This document shows, piece after piece, positions 24,860 through 35,872 of a stretch of 64,000 nt of DNA. Source of the stretch: Mrakia gelida. Its lineage: Eukaryota; Basidiomycota; Tremellomycetes; Cystofilobasidiales; Mrakiaceae. The stretch lies in assembly GCA_024345305.1 (NCBI GenBank), contig BRON01000006.1, positions 62,001-126,000 of the forward strand. Reading direction: 5' to 3'. A model generated the notes under the pieces. The model was not told the origin of the DNA. It was given only the letters and a program-made list of their open reading frames with translations, and searched no databases. Numbering within the stretch: position 1 is the stretch's first letter; each line of letters begins with the position of its first letter. The position numbers and the translations under genes were made by a program.

Positions 24860-25482
24860 CCTCCCTCGCTCTTCCTCCCTCTCTCCTCCATCATCTCGAA
24901 CTCTTCATCTCCCAGGAAACATCGGAGACGCCTCGACTCTCTTCTTCTAGAAGGAAAGGAATCAGTCCGAGAAGTCACATCCTTCCAGTCCTCGTTCGAC
25001 CCTCTGATCTCTCCCTCGCTCCCGTCTCCTCTTCTCCTCAGCTTCCTCCTTCGAGCTCGACCATCTTCTGCTGTCTCTCCATCCCAACGTCAAACGATGG
25101 CTCTGAAGCGTTCGGCTCTATCTCTCTCTCTCGGCTCGCCAACACACTCGACGCCTTTCTCGATCGCTCTGGTGAGGTCGGCTTAACGAGAATGAGCTCT
25201 CGCCTCATGGTTCCCTCCCTCCTCTTCTCCTTTTCTCTACGACTTCCTCCTTTCGACCCTCCTCACCCTTCAGCTCGATTTAACGGCTCTTTTGCCTTCC
25301 CTCTGACAGCTGCGTGAATTCAGATCGAAATGCAAAAGCAGCCCAGTCTCGTTCCTGACGAAACTTAGACCTCAACCACAACGACCCCGCCTCTCTCCCT
25401 CTCTCCCTCCCCCTCTTCCTCCGTCCTCCTCTCCTCATTCCCTCCTCGTTCTCTCTCCTCTCCGCTCCTCCCTCCTCTCAAG
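24860..25482. promoter_or_regulatory. Shared divergent promoter of the PPR/orphan gene pair, copy B
   Basis: This spacer is repeated in inverted orientation at 56645-57230. Conserved blocks include CATCTCCCAGGAAACATCGG, GAGACGCCTCGA and CTTCTTCTAGA (24885-24960), and ACGAAACTTAGACCTCA followed by CTCTCCCTC repeats near 25355-25410. Their survival between degrading genes suggests regulatory function or recent duplication. Confidence 0.5.
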
Positions 25483-26646
25483 ATGGCCCCTTCTGCTTCC
25501 TCCTCCAACGCTTCCACTCCCAGGAAGCCTCTCCAAACGGGAACCATCGTCAACATTCCCTCACCCCCCTCTCGTCGATCCTATCAACGACCCTTCTCTC
25601 CCAACCCAACCTCAAAGCCACCTCAACCGGTCTACTACTCCTCCAAAGCAGTCGCCTCACCCGCCAAGCTCAAACCTCCTCCCAATCCCTCTCGAATCCC
25701 GACGAGGATCGGCAGCGACCTCCTGGCTCGTGCCTGGAACGGGAGCGCTCCTCCTTCTCCTCGACCCCAACCCCTCAGGGACGACACCGTCATCTCCAAC
25801 GACGACGAGTTTATGGACTTCTTTGGGATCTTTGCTGGGGATTTCCTCCGCCAGGAGCTACCTTTCTATCGTGCGGCGGGTTGGGAGCGAGAGGAGGCTC
25901 AGGACGAGGACGTTCTGGTGAAGGGAGGAGGAGGGAGAAGAGAGAAGAACTCGGAGGAGTGGACGAGGAAGATTGTGTGGGCCTGGTTGAAGTGGAGGGT
26001 GGAGGTGGAAGATGGGACAGGGAGGTTCCAGGGAACCGGAGATGTTGGGCAGACGAGGGAAGAGGCGTTGAGGTTCAGGAGTTGGAGGTCGATCAAGTGG
26101 ACTCTCTGGAGGACGAGGCTGGAAGCGGCCAGGGTCGCTGATGAGGCTCAAAGATTCCAACAGGGCATCGTACTTGTGAGTCCACGAAGATGCCACTACG
26201 GCTCGGAGACGGGCGGGAGATGGAGCTTTCGTGTTGATGGACGACGACGCGACGTCGACTGACCTCAAGTTTTGCGTTTCTTTTCCTTTCAAACGAACAG
26301 AGACCTCTCCCTTCCCTTGCCGAACTCTTCGAGTATAACGTCTCAGTTTCGTGCTGGAAAGAAACCTCGTCCCCGACGCCCAGTACGTCCTTCTTTTGAC
26401 CGTCTTCGAGGAAGCGACGCGCTCGAAGCTGACCTCCTCTCGCCTTTCTCTCTCTCCTCTCCCCTTCAAATTTCCTCCCTTTAGACATTTGAGGGAACAG
26501 TGAGTACTTCCGCCTCTTCTCGGACATCTCCTGCGCTTCCTTTTCGCGACGTCAACAAACTGACCTCCCTTTCGCGACGTTCGCTCTTCCAAGCTCACGC
26601 CGCCGACTCTCGCATGGGTCCGTCTTCGTCTCGCTTGTACCTATAA
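25483..26646 (+). CDS. Orphan protein, divergent partner of PPR copy B
   Basis: Not recognised. The ATG at 25483 follows the shared spacer. The first exon encodes a Ser/Pro/Thr-rich N-terminus (MAPSASSSNASTPRKPLQTG), then an ordered, charged and aromatic part (DEFMDFFGIFAGDFLRQEL; KIVWAWLKWRVEVEDG; RSIKWTLWRTRLEAARVADE). The first intron is at about 26177-26300, followed by RPLPSLAELFEYNVSVSCW and small exons. One splice solution reaches TAA at 26644-26646 (ending SSSRLYL). A related, shorter copy lies at 56065-56642. No signal peptide, membrane segment or known domain is visible. Terminal exons are uncertain. Confidence 0.5.
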
Positions 26647-27650
26647 TAACGCATCAACAAATATAGTGAGTAGGCGACCTTCCTCCTGCTCTCTATCTCG
26701 ATCGTCTTCAGGCGAAGCGAGCTCGTCGCGCGAGTCTTGGAGCTGACCTTTTCCTTTCCGTCGTCTCTTCCTCTCCGCTCCTTCCTTCACTCTCCTTCCC
26801 AGCGCCACATCACACCACCATAGAGCAACCTATCACTCTCCTCCTCATCCAAGCGTCACCCTCCTCGCCCATCCAACCTCATCCTCGTCGTTCTCCCTCG
26901 GACTCGACACCCTCCCGTTCTCGTTTGGAAGACACTCGCTCGGCCCTCGTGAGTTCTCCTTCCTCTCTCCTTCCTCTTTTTCCTCCTTTCATCGAACACA
27001 CACTCATCTCTCATCTCTCTTCGCCCTCCGCAGAGCCCTCTCCCCTCCTTCACCTCGTGCCTCGTCCGTCCTTGGCTAGAAATCCACACTCCCTCGTCCT
27101 CTCCTCCCTTTGTTATCGATACCCTGCCTGCCCTTATCTAGTCCACTTGTACGATTCCTTTGTCCCCTCTTTACCCACTCCTGTCGCTAACCCGTTCGAT
27201 TAGTTACCAAGCACACTCCTTCGCTTCACGATACACTGCATGTTTTTTTCGCGCTCGCACGTCGCGTCGTTTTCGAGCGGTGTCGACTCGGACCTCTTCT
27301 CACTCTCGCTCTCTGAGTTCAGAGGCTCGATCCCATCTCTATCTCCCGTGATGTTTTTACAGGATGCGTCCGTCACACAGACAAATGAATCGCTTTCGAA
27401 GATCGAAGTCGAGATCACCGAGGTCAGGACCTAACGAGCTTGACGACGGAGCGACGGACTGAGAGTAGGAATCAAAGGTGAAGTGTATAAGATAGACATG
27501 CTAATATGCAAAAGGAAGAACAACAAAGAAGATGACAGCAGCGTAGAAGACGCTGAGGCGAAGGACAGACGACGACGACGACGCGAAGATTCCCCTCCTC
27601 CCCTCGTCCTGCTCTCCTCTCCTCCACCACCACCTCCAACAAAGTCGCGC
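26647..27650. other. Intergenic region between the orphan gene and MTR4
   Basis: About 1 kb between convergent genes. The plus strand has further donor/branch/acceptor-like strings (26667-26800), possibly 3' UTR introns. No coding exon can be supported. Confidence 0.35.
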
Positions 27651-30600
27651 TTAGAGATACAGCCTGAAAAAGCAGACGTAGAGATCGTGTCAGTTTCTAG
27701 TTCGGGGACGTGAAGGAGCGAGTGAAGTGAGACGCACGAAGGGTTGAACACGACAGTGTTGGGTCGCTCGAGCATCTCGGAACTCCTGACGAACAAGGCC
27801 TCGAGCTCGACATTTCCGATAGCCTTAGCGGCCTGAGCCATCTGTCGAAGAAGCTCTTGAAGTCGACGGAAAGCTCGGATGAGGGATCCCTCGAACCTGA
27901 GGAAGGGGAACGAAAAGGGTCAGTTTCAGTTCGACGCGTCGAGACTCGAGAGAAAGAGAGAAAGGGGAAACGGATAACTCACACGTCAGTCATCTTGCAA
28001 ACCTCCGAGAACTTGGCTCCCCTACACCACTGCATGACGGCGTCCATGAGCTCGACCTTGAAGGACTGAACGTACTCCTCTTCGACGAGAGGGAGTTTCG
28101 ATTCCCTTGAGACTTTGGCGATTCGACGAGCGGCTTCCTGCATCACTCGAAGGGGAGCAGCGAGTTCCTCCTTGAGCTTGACGACTTGAGTGGACTGGAG
28201 AACGAACAAAAACGAGGAGAGGAGGTCAGTCTTGAAGGAAGGAGAGGACGAATGAAGGAACGAGCACGAGGAAACGCGAAGGGCGAGAAACGAGCGACTC
28301 ACCTTCTCCTGGAAAACGAAACAACTCAACAACGCCGCCACATGCTCAGGCTCCAACGTGTTGAACACTCCTCCAAAGATCATCTCCGTCAACAACAGCT
28401 CATCTCCCGTCGAGATCTCACACGCCACTCGTCCCTTCATCTCGATAACGTCGTCCGCCGAAGTGAATCCCAACCGACGAAGCACTCGTTTCCTGTTCTT
28501 GAGCTCGTCGAGCTGAAGAACGTTGTGGACCGAGGAGATTCGCTTCTTGAGAGCTCGGATGGCGGTGGTCTGTTCGAGCTTGACGGTGTACTGGGCGTAG
28601 AGGGATGCGAGCTGTGGGGAGGTGTGGAGAGGGGAGTTGAGGAGGAGCTTTTCGAGGGTTTTGATTTTCTGCGAAGAACGACGAGGACGAGGGAGAAGGT
28701 CAGCCCAGAGTGTTCGAGCTAGCGAGGGGGAGAGATAGAAAGAACGATGGAACCAACCTTGAGCAGCGAAAGGAACTCAGCGTCCTTGATCCCCATGTTC
28801 TCGATAGGATCGAGCAGAGCGATTCCTTCCGGGAACCTCTTCTTGACTTCAGCGACGGCCTTCGAGACAGCTTGACGACCCTCGAGAGGTCGAAGATCTT
28901 TGGGCATGAAGATCCTGATGTGGGAGAGGGAGGAGAGGGTGGAGAGGAGGACGGGAACGACGAGGGGTTCACCCTTCTCGCCGGGAGGGCAAGGGAGGAT
29001 GTTGGTTGGCGAGGAGTTTCGATCCTTGGAGACGGTGGATCCGGTAGCGCAGGAGAGGAGGACGTCGACGATGTATTGAGATTGGGGAGAGGCGTCTTCG
29101 GGGATTGGGGGAGCTCCTTTGCCCTGCGGAAGAGAAGGAACGAAGATGAAAGGGTCGTCAGAATCGAAGGACGCGACGCGACGAAGGGAAACGAAGCACG
29201 ATAGCAAGAGAGCGAAGACGAACCTTGGGTGCTTGACGTTTCGAGAAGTTGACGACGACTCCCCATCCGAAGTCGAGATCGTTGTGCTTGATGGTGACGA
29301 GACGACCGGGTTGGAGGAAAGGGAGGGAGTAGGTTGGGTGGGTGATGACGTCTCGGAAGTCCTGACCGAGATCCTTGAGCTGCTTCTTCCTGTCGTAGTA
29401 CTCTCCGACGGCCTCCTCGTTGGGGATGACGATCTTGGCTCGTTCGATCTCGCCGAGACGGAGTTCTGCGAGGAGAGGGGGTGGGGAGGGAGGGGAAGGA
29501 GGTCAGCTCGAGTTCGAACGCGGCGCGACGAGACCAGACGGAATCTTCAAGACGAAGAGGTGTCGAGATAGAGAGAAATGAAGTAGGGACTCACCCTCCT
29601 CGAGCTTGGGAACACTCTGAGTGTTCTGGAACTGGAAGAAACACCTCTCGAGCATGAACTCGGGACTCACTCCCTCTACTCGCAACAGATTCAGAATCAT
29701 GTTGTAGCCGAGGTGGAACGCCGAATCCAGCCTATCCGCCTCTCCCTTCACCATGTTCTTGGCCGCCTCCGGCTCCAGCTTCTCATCCACCATCATCACA
29801 ACGATTCCCCGATCATCCAACCCTCGTCGACCCGCCCGTCCACTCATCTGGATGTACTCTCCCGAACTGAGGTTCCTGAACTCCTTCCCGTCGAACTTCC
29901 TCACGTTGTTGAAAACGACCGTCTTGGCTGGCATGTTGAGTCCGATGGAGAAGGTTTCGGTAGCGAAGAGGACCTTGATGAGTCCTTCTTGGAAGAGGAT
30001 CTCGATGACTTCCTTGAGGATGGGGAGGAGTCCTCCGTGATGGATTCCGATTCCTCGCTTGAGGAGAGGAAGGAGGGATTGGATCTGAGGGAGGTCGCGG
30101 TCGTCTTCAGAGAGAGCGTTGATGGCGTTTTCGAAGACGGATCCGACGAGGTCTCGTTCGTCGTCGGTGTTGAACTCGAGTTTCGACATCTGGAGAGCGA
30201 GTCCTTCGCACTCCCGTTTCGAGAAGGCGAAGACGATGACGGGGTTGAGGTTCTTGACCATGATCATCTTGACGATCTTGTAGATGTCCGAGACTCCTGC
30301 AAAAGCGACGAAGGAGGAGGAGAGGAGAAGAGATAGGTCAGCGAACGCGAAACGAGAGACGCGTCTCGAGCGACGTCTCATCGAGCAACGAGCAGCCTTC
30401 CACCTCCAACCAAAAGAGAATGAAACTAAACTCACCACCCTTCTGCGCTCCCTTCTTTGTCTTCCCCTTCATCTTCCCCTTCCCCCCATTCGGGTTCGCG
30501 GGATCCTCACCGTCCATCGCGGCGAGTCCTCCCATGGCCTTCTGGAAGTTGTCCTCCCTAAACTGACTCTTCTCATCGACGACGAGGTAAATCCCATCTC

Positions 30601-32183
30601 CACCGGCGGGGAAGAGGTAGTGCTGGAGCGGGGTAGGTCGATAATCGGTGTAGACGACGTGGCAGGGTTGATCGTGCGTTTTGGCGACCCATTCGGCGAA
30701 CTCGAGCGAGTTGGGGATGGTGGCGGAGAGGAAGACGTAGTGGACTTTGTGAGGGAGGAGAATGATGGTTTCTTCCCAAACTACTCCACGTTCTGTTGAC
30801 CGGAGGGGTGGGGTCAGTTTGGGCAAAAGCAAAGACGCGAGAGAGAAGAAAGCAAGATCAAAGAGAAAGAAGAACGAACCTTTGTCCCTCATGTAATGGA
30901 TCTCGTCGTAGATGACCCAGGAAACCTCTCGCATGATCTCGGATCCTCGGTAGAGCATCGATCGAAGAATCTGACGAAAGGAGGAAGAGATCGAGGAATG
31001 TGTGAGCTCGAACGAAACGAAGGGAAGGACGAGTTGAAGGAGAGAAAGAGAGAGCTCACCTCGGTAGTCATGACCAAACACGAAGCCGTAGGGTTGATGG
31101 TCACATCTCCCGTCATGAGTCCGACGTCTCCAAAGTCGGCGAGGATGTCTCGGTACTTCTGGTTCGAGAGGGCCTTGAGGAAGAAAGAAGGAGAGACGCG
31201 CGCGCAAAGAGGTCAGCTTCCATTCGACTTGACCTCTTCTCCTCGCTCGACCAACAACCCCCAGCCGCACGAGACTCACCTTGATAGGACTCGTGTAGAT
31301 GACCCTCTCCTTCCTTCCCAAACACTGAGCGATCGCGTACTCTGCGACGACGGTCTTTCCGGCTGAGGTGTGGGCTGAAACGAGAACGGACTCCTCCCTC
31401 TCGATCGAGGCGATGGCGACCTTCTGGAAGGGATCGAGTTCGAAAGGGTAGACTCGAGCTGGAGGGACGGTAGGGACGTGTTGGGCGATGGGGACGTAAG
31501 GGTAGGAAGGAGGGATGGCGACTTGGTGACGGACCTAAGGAAGGGAGAGGAAGTAGGAGAGGCGAGAGGATGGAACGAACGGTCAGTTTCGAGTGTTTGA
31601 AAGCAGAAACGAGAAGAGGCGAGTCGTAGCAAGACGATGATATCGATGAAGATGTATAAAAGCTCAGGATGAACGACGAAACAAGAGAAACTCGAACACT
31701 CACTTGATGGGTGAGCTTGATCCCAGCTCCTTCCGTCGTGGGAGCCTCCAATCCTGCACTAGGAGCGACCTCCCTGGAAGCCTCCTCTTCGAACTCGTCT
31801 GCTACTACGGGCAAGATGGTTTCGGGGATGATGGGAGCTGAAGTGGAAGAGGTGGTGGGCTCGTCGTCGTCGTTGAGCTGATCCATCGGATCGACCTCGT
31901 CTCCTCCTGCGACTCGAGCTCGCTTCGCTGGAGAAGCTTCCTCGTCCTCCTCCTCTTCGTCGAGTGCTGCTGGTGCCGATGCCTCCTCGTCGTCGTCGTT
32001 GGCAGGTCGCTTGGAAGAAGACGAGGCTGATGGTTGAGCTTCCTTCGAGCTGGCTGCCTTCCTGTCCTTCTTGTCCTGCTTCCTCTTGCGTTTGTCCTCC
32101 TTCGTTTCAGTCGTAGATTTCGAGGGTTTCGAGCTCGAGGAACCCGAAGGAGCCAGGAACGAGAAGAGATCGTCCGGATCCAT
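27651..32183 (-). CDS. MTR4: Exosome RNA helicase Mtr4 (Ski2-like DExH)
   Basis: Nuclear 3'-5' RNA helicase of the TRAMP complex and nuclear exosome. The ATG at 32183 gives [10 protein letters not shown] and a Lys/Glu-rich N-terminal extension. Core: [20 protein letters not shown], Walker [16 protein letters not shown] (about 31370), [28 protein letters not shown] box [11 protein letters not shown] (about 30905), SATIPN, then [38 protein letters not shown] (about 29845), the arch/KOW region ([20 protein letters not shown]) and the C-terminal helical bundle ([12 protein letters not shown]). The last coding exon is tiny: a GTGCGT donor at about 27738 joins to an exon at about 27660 giving the family's terminal SLYL before TAA 27651-27653. 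About nine introns. Complete for the family; divergent from GRS1 with a 160 bp spacer. Confidence 0.98.
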
Positions 32184-32342
32184 ATCTGCTAGGGAGAAGA
32201 GGGTGAACGTTGAAGAGGAAAGAAAGAAGGGAAGGAAGGCAGACCTTCGAGATTTCAAGCACAGTTGATTTTTGAAAGAGAGAGCTCGACCTCGTCCCTT
32301 CTCTGCTTGCTGCTACAAACCGCGACACCCCCCTCCGTTGGA

Positions 32343-35300
32343 TGAAACTTAGCCTTTCTTCCTTCTTCCCTCATACACCAACACCAACACTCGCTCTCCT
32401 TCCCACTCGTCTCTTCTCCACCTCCTCTCTCAACCGTACCATGGCTTCTTCCTCTTCCTCCTTCGGCGGACCTCCCACGGTGAACAAGACCGCTCACGAG
32501 TTCGACAAGCAGGCTTTCGATGGACTCATGATCAAGAGGTTCTTCTTCGCTCCTGCTTTCGAGATCTACGGAGGTGAGTGAAATCTTGACTCGAAAGGGG
32601 AGGAAGGGAGGGCGAGAGAGGGAAGGGCTTCGTTCCCATCTTTTGCTCGAGCTCAACCTGCTCGGTCCTTCCTTCTCTCGTCGTCGGTCCTCCCCAGATC
32701 TGACTCGACCTTCCTTCTTCTTCTTACTCAGGTGTTGCTGGACTCTACGACTACGGACCTCCTGGATCTTCTCTTCAAGCGAACGTCCTCGCCGAGTGGA
32801 GGAAGCACTTTATCATCGAGGAGGACATGCTCGAACTCGACACCACCATCATGACCCTCTCAGACGTTCTCGTCACCTCGGGTCACGTAGCCAAGTTCGC
32901 GGACTGGATGTGCAAAGACGTCAAGACAGCTGAGATCTTTAGGGCAGATCATCTCGTAGAGGGAGTCTTGGAGGCTAGGTCAGTTTCCATCTCAGCTCGC
33001 CGCAAAGAAGGAAGGAGAGACGAGACGAGTCAGAGCTGACTTGAACTCGTTTGGTCTCTGCCTCATTAGGTTGAAGGGAGACAAGGAGGCTCGAGGAATC
33101 GCTGCTGCTCCCGTCGTCGAGATGACCGAGGCGGAGAAGAAGAAGAACAAGAACAAGAAGAAGATCGCCTCCACCGCCGTCCAGCTCGAGGACACCATGG
33201 TCAAGGAGATCGAGTTCGTTCTCGCTCAGGTTCGTGACTTCCCTGCGCTTTCGTCGCTCGCTGTCCTACGATCTCACACCTCTGCCGATGCTCACCCTGA
33301 CTCGCTCGCTTCTCTTCCTCCTTTCGCCTCTACTAGATCGACAACTACAACGGAAAGGAACTTGGAGAGCTCATCCGTCGATTCAAGATCGTCAACCCCG
33401 ACACCCAGAACGAGGTCACCGAGCCTGAGGAGTTCAACCTCATGTTTGGAAGCTCGATTGGACCTACTGGTCAGATCAAGGGGTCCGTTCCTCTATCGTC
33501 TCACCTCGTGTTCTCGTTCTCGTCGCGTCGCTCAAGCTGACCTCTCCCCCTCTCCTCCGCCTTCCCTCTCCCCCTCCTCTTCCATCTTCGCCTACCCCAC
33601 CCCACCCTACCTTCGCTCCTTTCTCCCCGTCCCATCGTAATCGCTCCCTTCCTCGTCTCCCTCTGCAGATACCTCCGACCCGAGACCGCCCAAGGTCATT
33701 TCGTCAACTTCGCTCGACTCCTCGACTTCAACAACGGTCGAGTCCCCTTCGCCTCTGCTCAGATCGGTCGATCCTTCCGAAACGAGATCTCCCCTCGACA
33801 GGGTCTCCTCCGAGTTCGAGAGTTCACCATGGCTGAGATCGAGCACTTCGTCGACCCAGAGGACAAGAACCACGTTCGATTCGGAGAGGTCAAGGACGTC
33901 AAGTTGATGCTGCTTCCCAAGAACGTCCAGCAGGAGGGAAGGACTGAGCTTAGGGAGATGACTGTTGGAGATGCCGTTTCTGAGGTGAGTCGACTTGGTC
34001 TACTCTGGGCGGGCTAGGGAGGTCGATGGAGAGAGGCAAGGAGGAGGAAGGGAGGAAGGACGATGAGACGAGACGCGTCGAACGATATCTCAAGCTGACG
34101 CCCTTCTTCCTCTCCCTCCTTCGTCTCTTTTCGTATCCAGGGAATCATCGACAACCAAACCCTCGGATATTTCATCGCTCGAATCCACCTCTTCCTCACC
34201 GCCATCGGAATCGACCCCACCCGACTTCGATTCCGACAGCACATGGCCAACGAGATGGCTCACTACGCCGCCGACTGCTGGGACGCTGAGATCCAGTCCT
34301 CGTACGGATGGATCGAGTGCGTTGGATGTGCCGATCGATCAGCCTACGACTTGACCGTTCACGCCAACAAGACCAAGCAGCGACTCGCCGTTCAACAAAG
34401 TCTCGCTGAGCCCGTCGTGGTCACCAAGTTGACGCCTGGATGGGACAAGAAGGTCGTTGGAGTGGCGTTGAAGAAGGAGGCTGGTGTGGTGATGAAGCAT
34501 GTGGATGAGTTGAGCGAGGAGGAGTTGAAGGATTTGAAGGAGAAGTTGGAGGGACCTAACGCGTGAGTCTCGTCGTCGCGTCGTGCCCACCCCTCGCCTC
34601 TGCCGTTTCCTCTCGATTCTCCGACTTCGCGAGACTGATTATCTGTTCCTCTCTTCTCCTCTTCCTTCGTTTCTTTTTTCATTCGCACCAGTTCCGCCTC
34701 GGTCACCATCAACGGAACCGTCTTCGAGCTCCTCCCCACCTACCTCACCATCGCCCTCAAAACCACCAAGAACTCGGTCCGAGAGTTCACTCCCAACGTC
34801 ATCGAGCCCTCCTTCGGTATCGGACGAATCCTCTACTCCCTCCTCGAGCACTCCTTCTGGGCTCGAGAAGCCGATGCCGCTCGAACCGTTCGTCCACCTC
34901 CCTCCGCCCTCGTTTCGAGACGCGTCGACTGATTCGCCTTTCCTCCCCTCGTTCTGTGGTTCGACATTCGACAGGTCCTCTCCCTCCCCTCCTCCATCGC
35001 TCCCTTCAAGTGCCTCATCGTCCCCATCTCCAACAACGCCGACCTCATGAAGATTTCGCACGAGATCTGTTCGTTCTTCCCCTCTTCGCTCGAGTCGCGC
35101 GCGTTTCCATTCGCTGACTCCCTTCCCCTTCCCTTCCCCTTGTCTTGTTCACAGCCCTCAGGATGCGAAAGGCTGGAGTCGCTTGCCGAGTCGACGACTC
35201 GGGAGCTTCCATCGGAAAGCGATACTCGCGGAACGACGAGCTCGGTACTCCCTTCGGAGCCACCGTCGATTTCGCTAGTTCGTCCCTTCGCTTCCTCCTA

Positions 35301-35655
35301 CCCCCTTCTCCCCATCTCCTCCACCTCCTTCACCCCCAGCCTTCTCACTAACTCCCAACCTTCCTTTCTTCCCTTCTTGTATCGTTCGCCCTCCTCCATC
35401 AGCTGTCAAGAACGGAACCCTCACCCTTCGGTTCGTCCTCTCTCGCGTCGCGTTCTCTCTCTCATTTTCCTCCCACTAACCCTCCCTCCCCACTTTTTTT
35501 CATTCGTTTCTTATAGTGAGCGAGACACCACCCAACAGCGAATTGGACCCATCGACCAGGTCATCCAGGTCATCTCGGATCTTAAGGACGGCAAAATCAA
35601 CTGGGATCAGGCGTGCGAGATCTTGCCCGTTTACTCTGGAGAGCAGGAGGTTTAG
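32343..35655 (+). CDS. GRS1: Glycyl-tRNA synthetase, cytosolic and mitochondrial
   Basis: Class II alpha2-type GlyRS. Two in-frame ATGs fit dual targeting. The first, at 32343, starts a basic, Ser/Thr-rich presequence ([30 protein letters not shown]). The second, at 32442, gives the cytosolic form [12 protein letters not shown]. Motifs: [20 protein letters not shown] and [16 protein letters not shown]; motif 2 area [16 protein letters not shown] and [45 protein letters not shown]; motif 3 [13 protein letters not shown]; anticodon-binding domain ([21 protein letters not shown], then [15 protein letters not shown]). The stop is TAG 35653-35655. About ten introns, with ACGCGTC at 34073 and 34920. 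Complete. Confidence 0.98.
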
Positions 35656-35872
35656 ACGTTCTTCGTTTCTTTTCTTCTCGATTTTGTTCGGTTTGTGTAG
35701 GTTTTATCTCGAAGATGGGATGGTGGAAAAGTTCGGTTAGTAACTCTTGCAGCGGCGAGTGGGTTGGAAGGAGCTCGGCGTTTCGACTGCATGAGGACGT
35801 CGCACACCCCCCTCTCTTCTCTCGTCTTCGTCCTTCAAACCCCCACCCCTCGACTCCTTCGCTTCGCAAAGC

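Noticed and set aside
31113..32258. Frame starting upstream of the MTR4 ATG and running into an intron
   Set aside because: [10 protein letters not shown] at 32183 is the natural start; the downstream part after LTHQ is intron.
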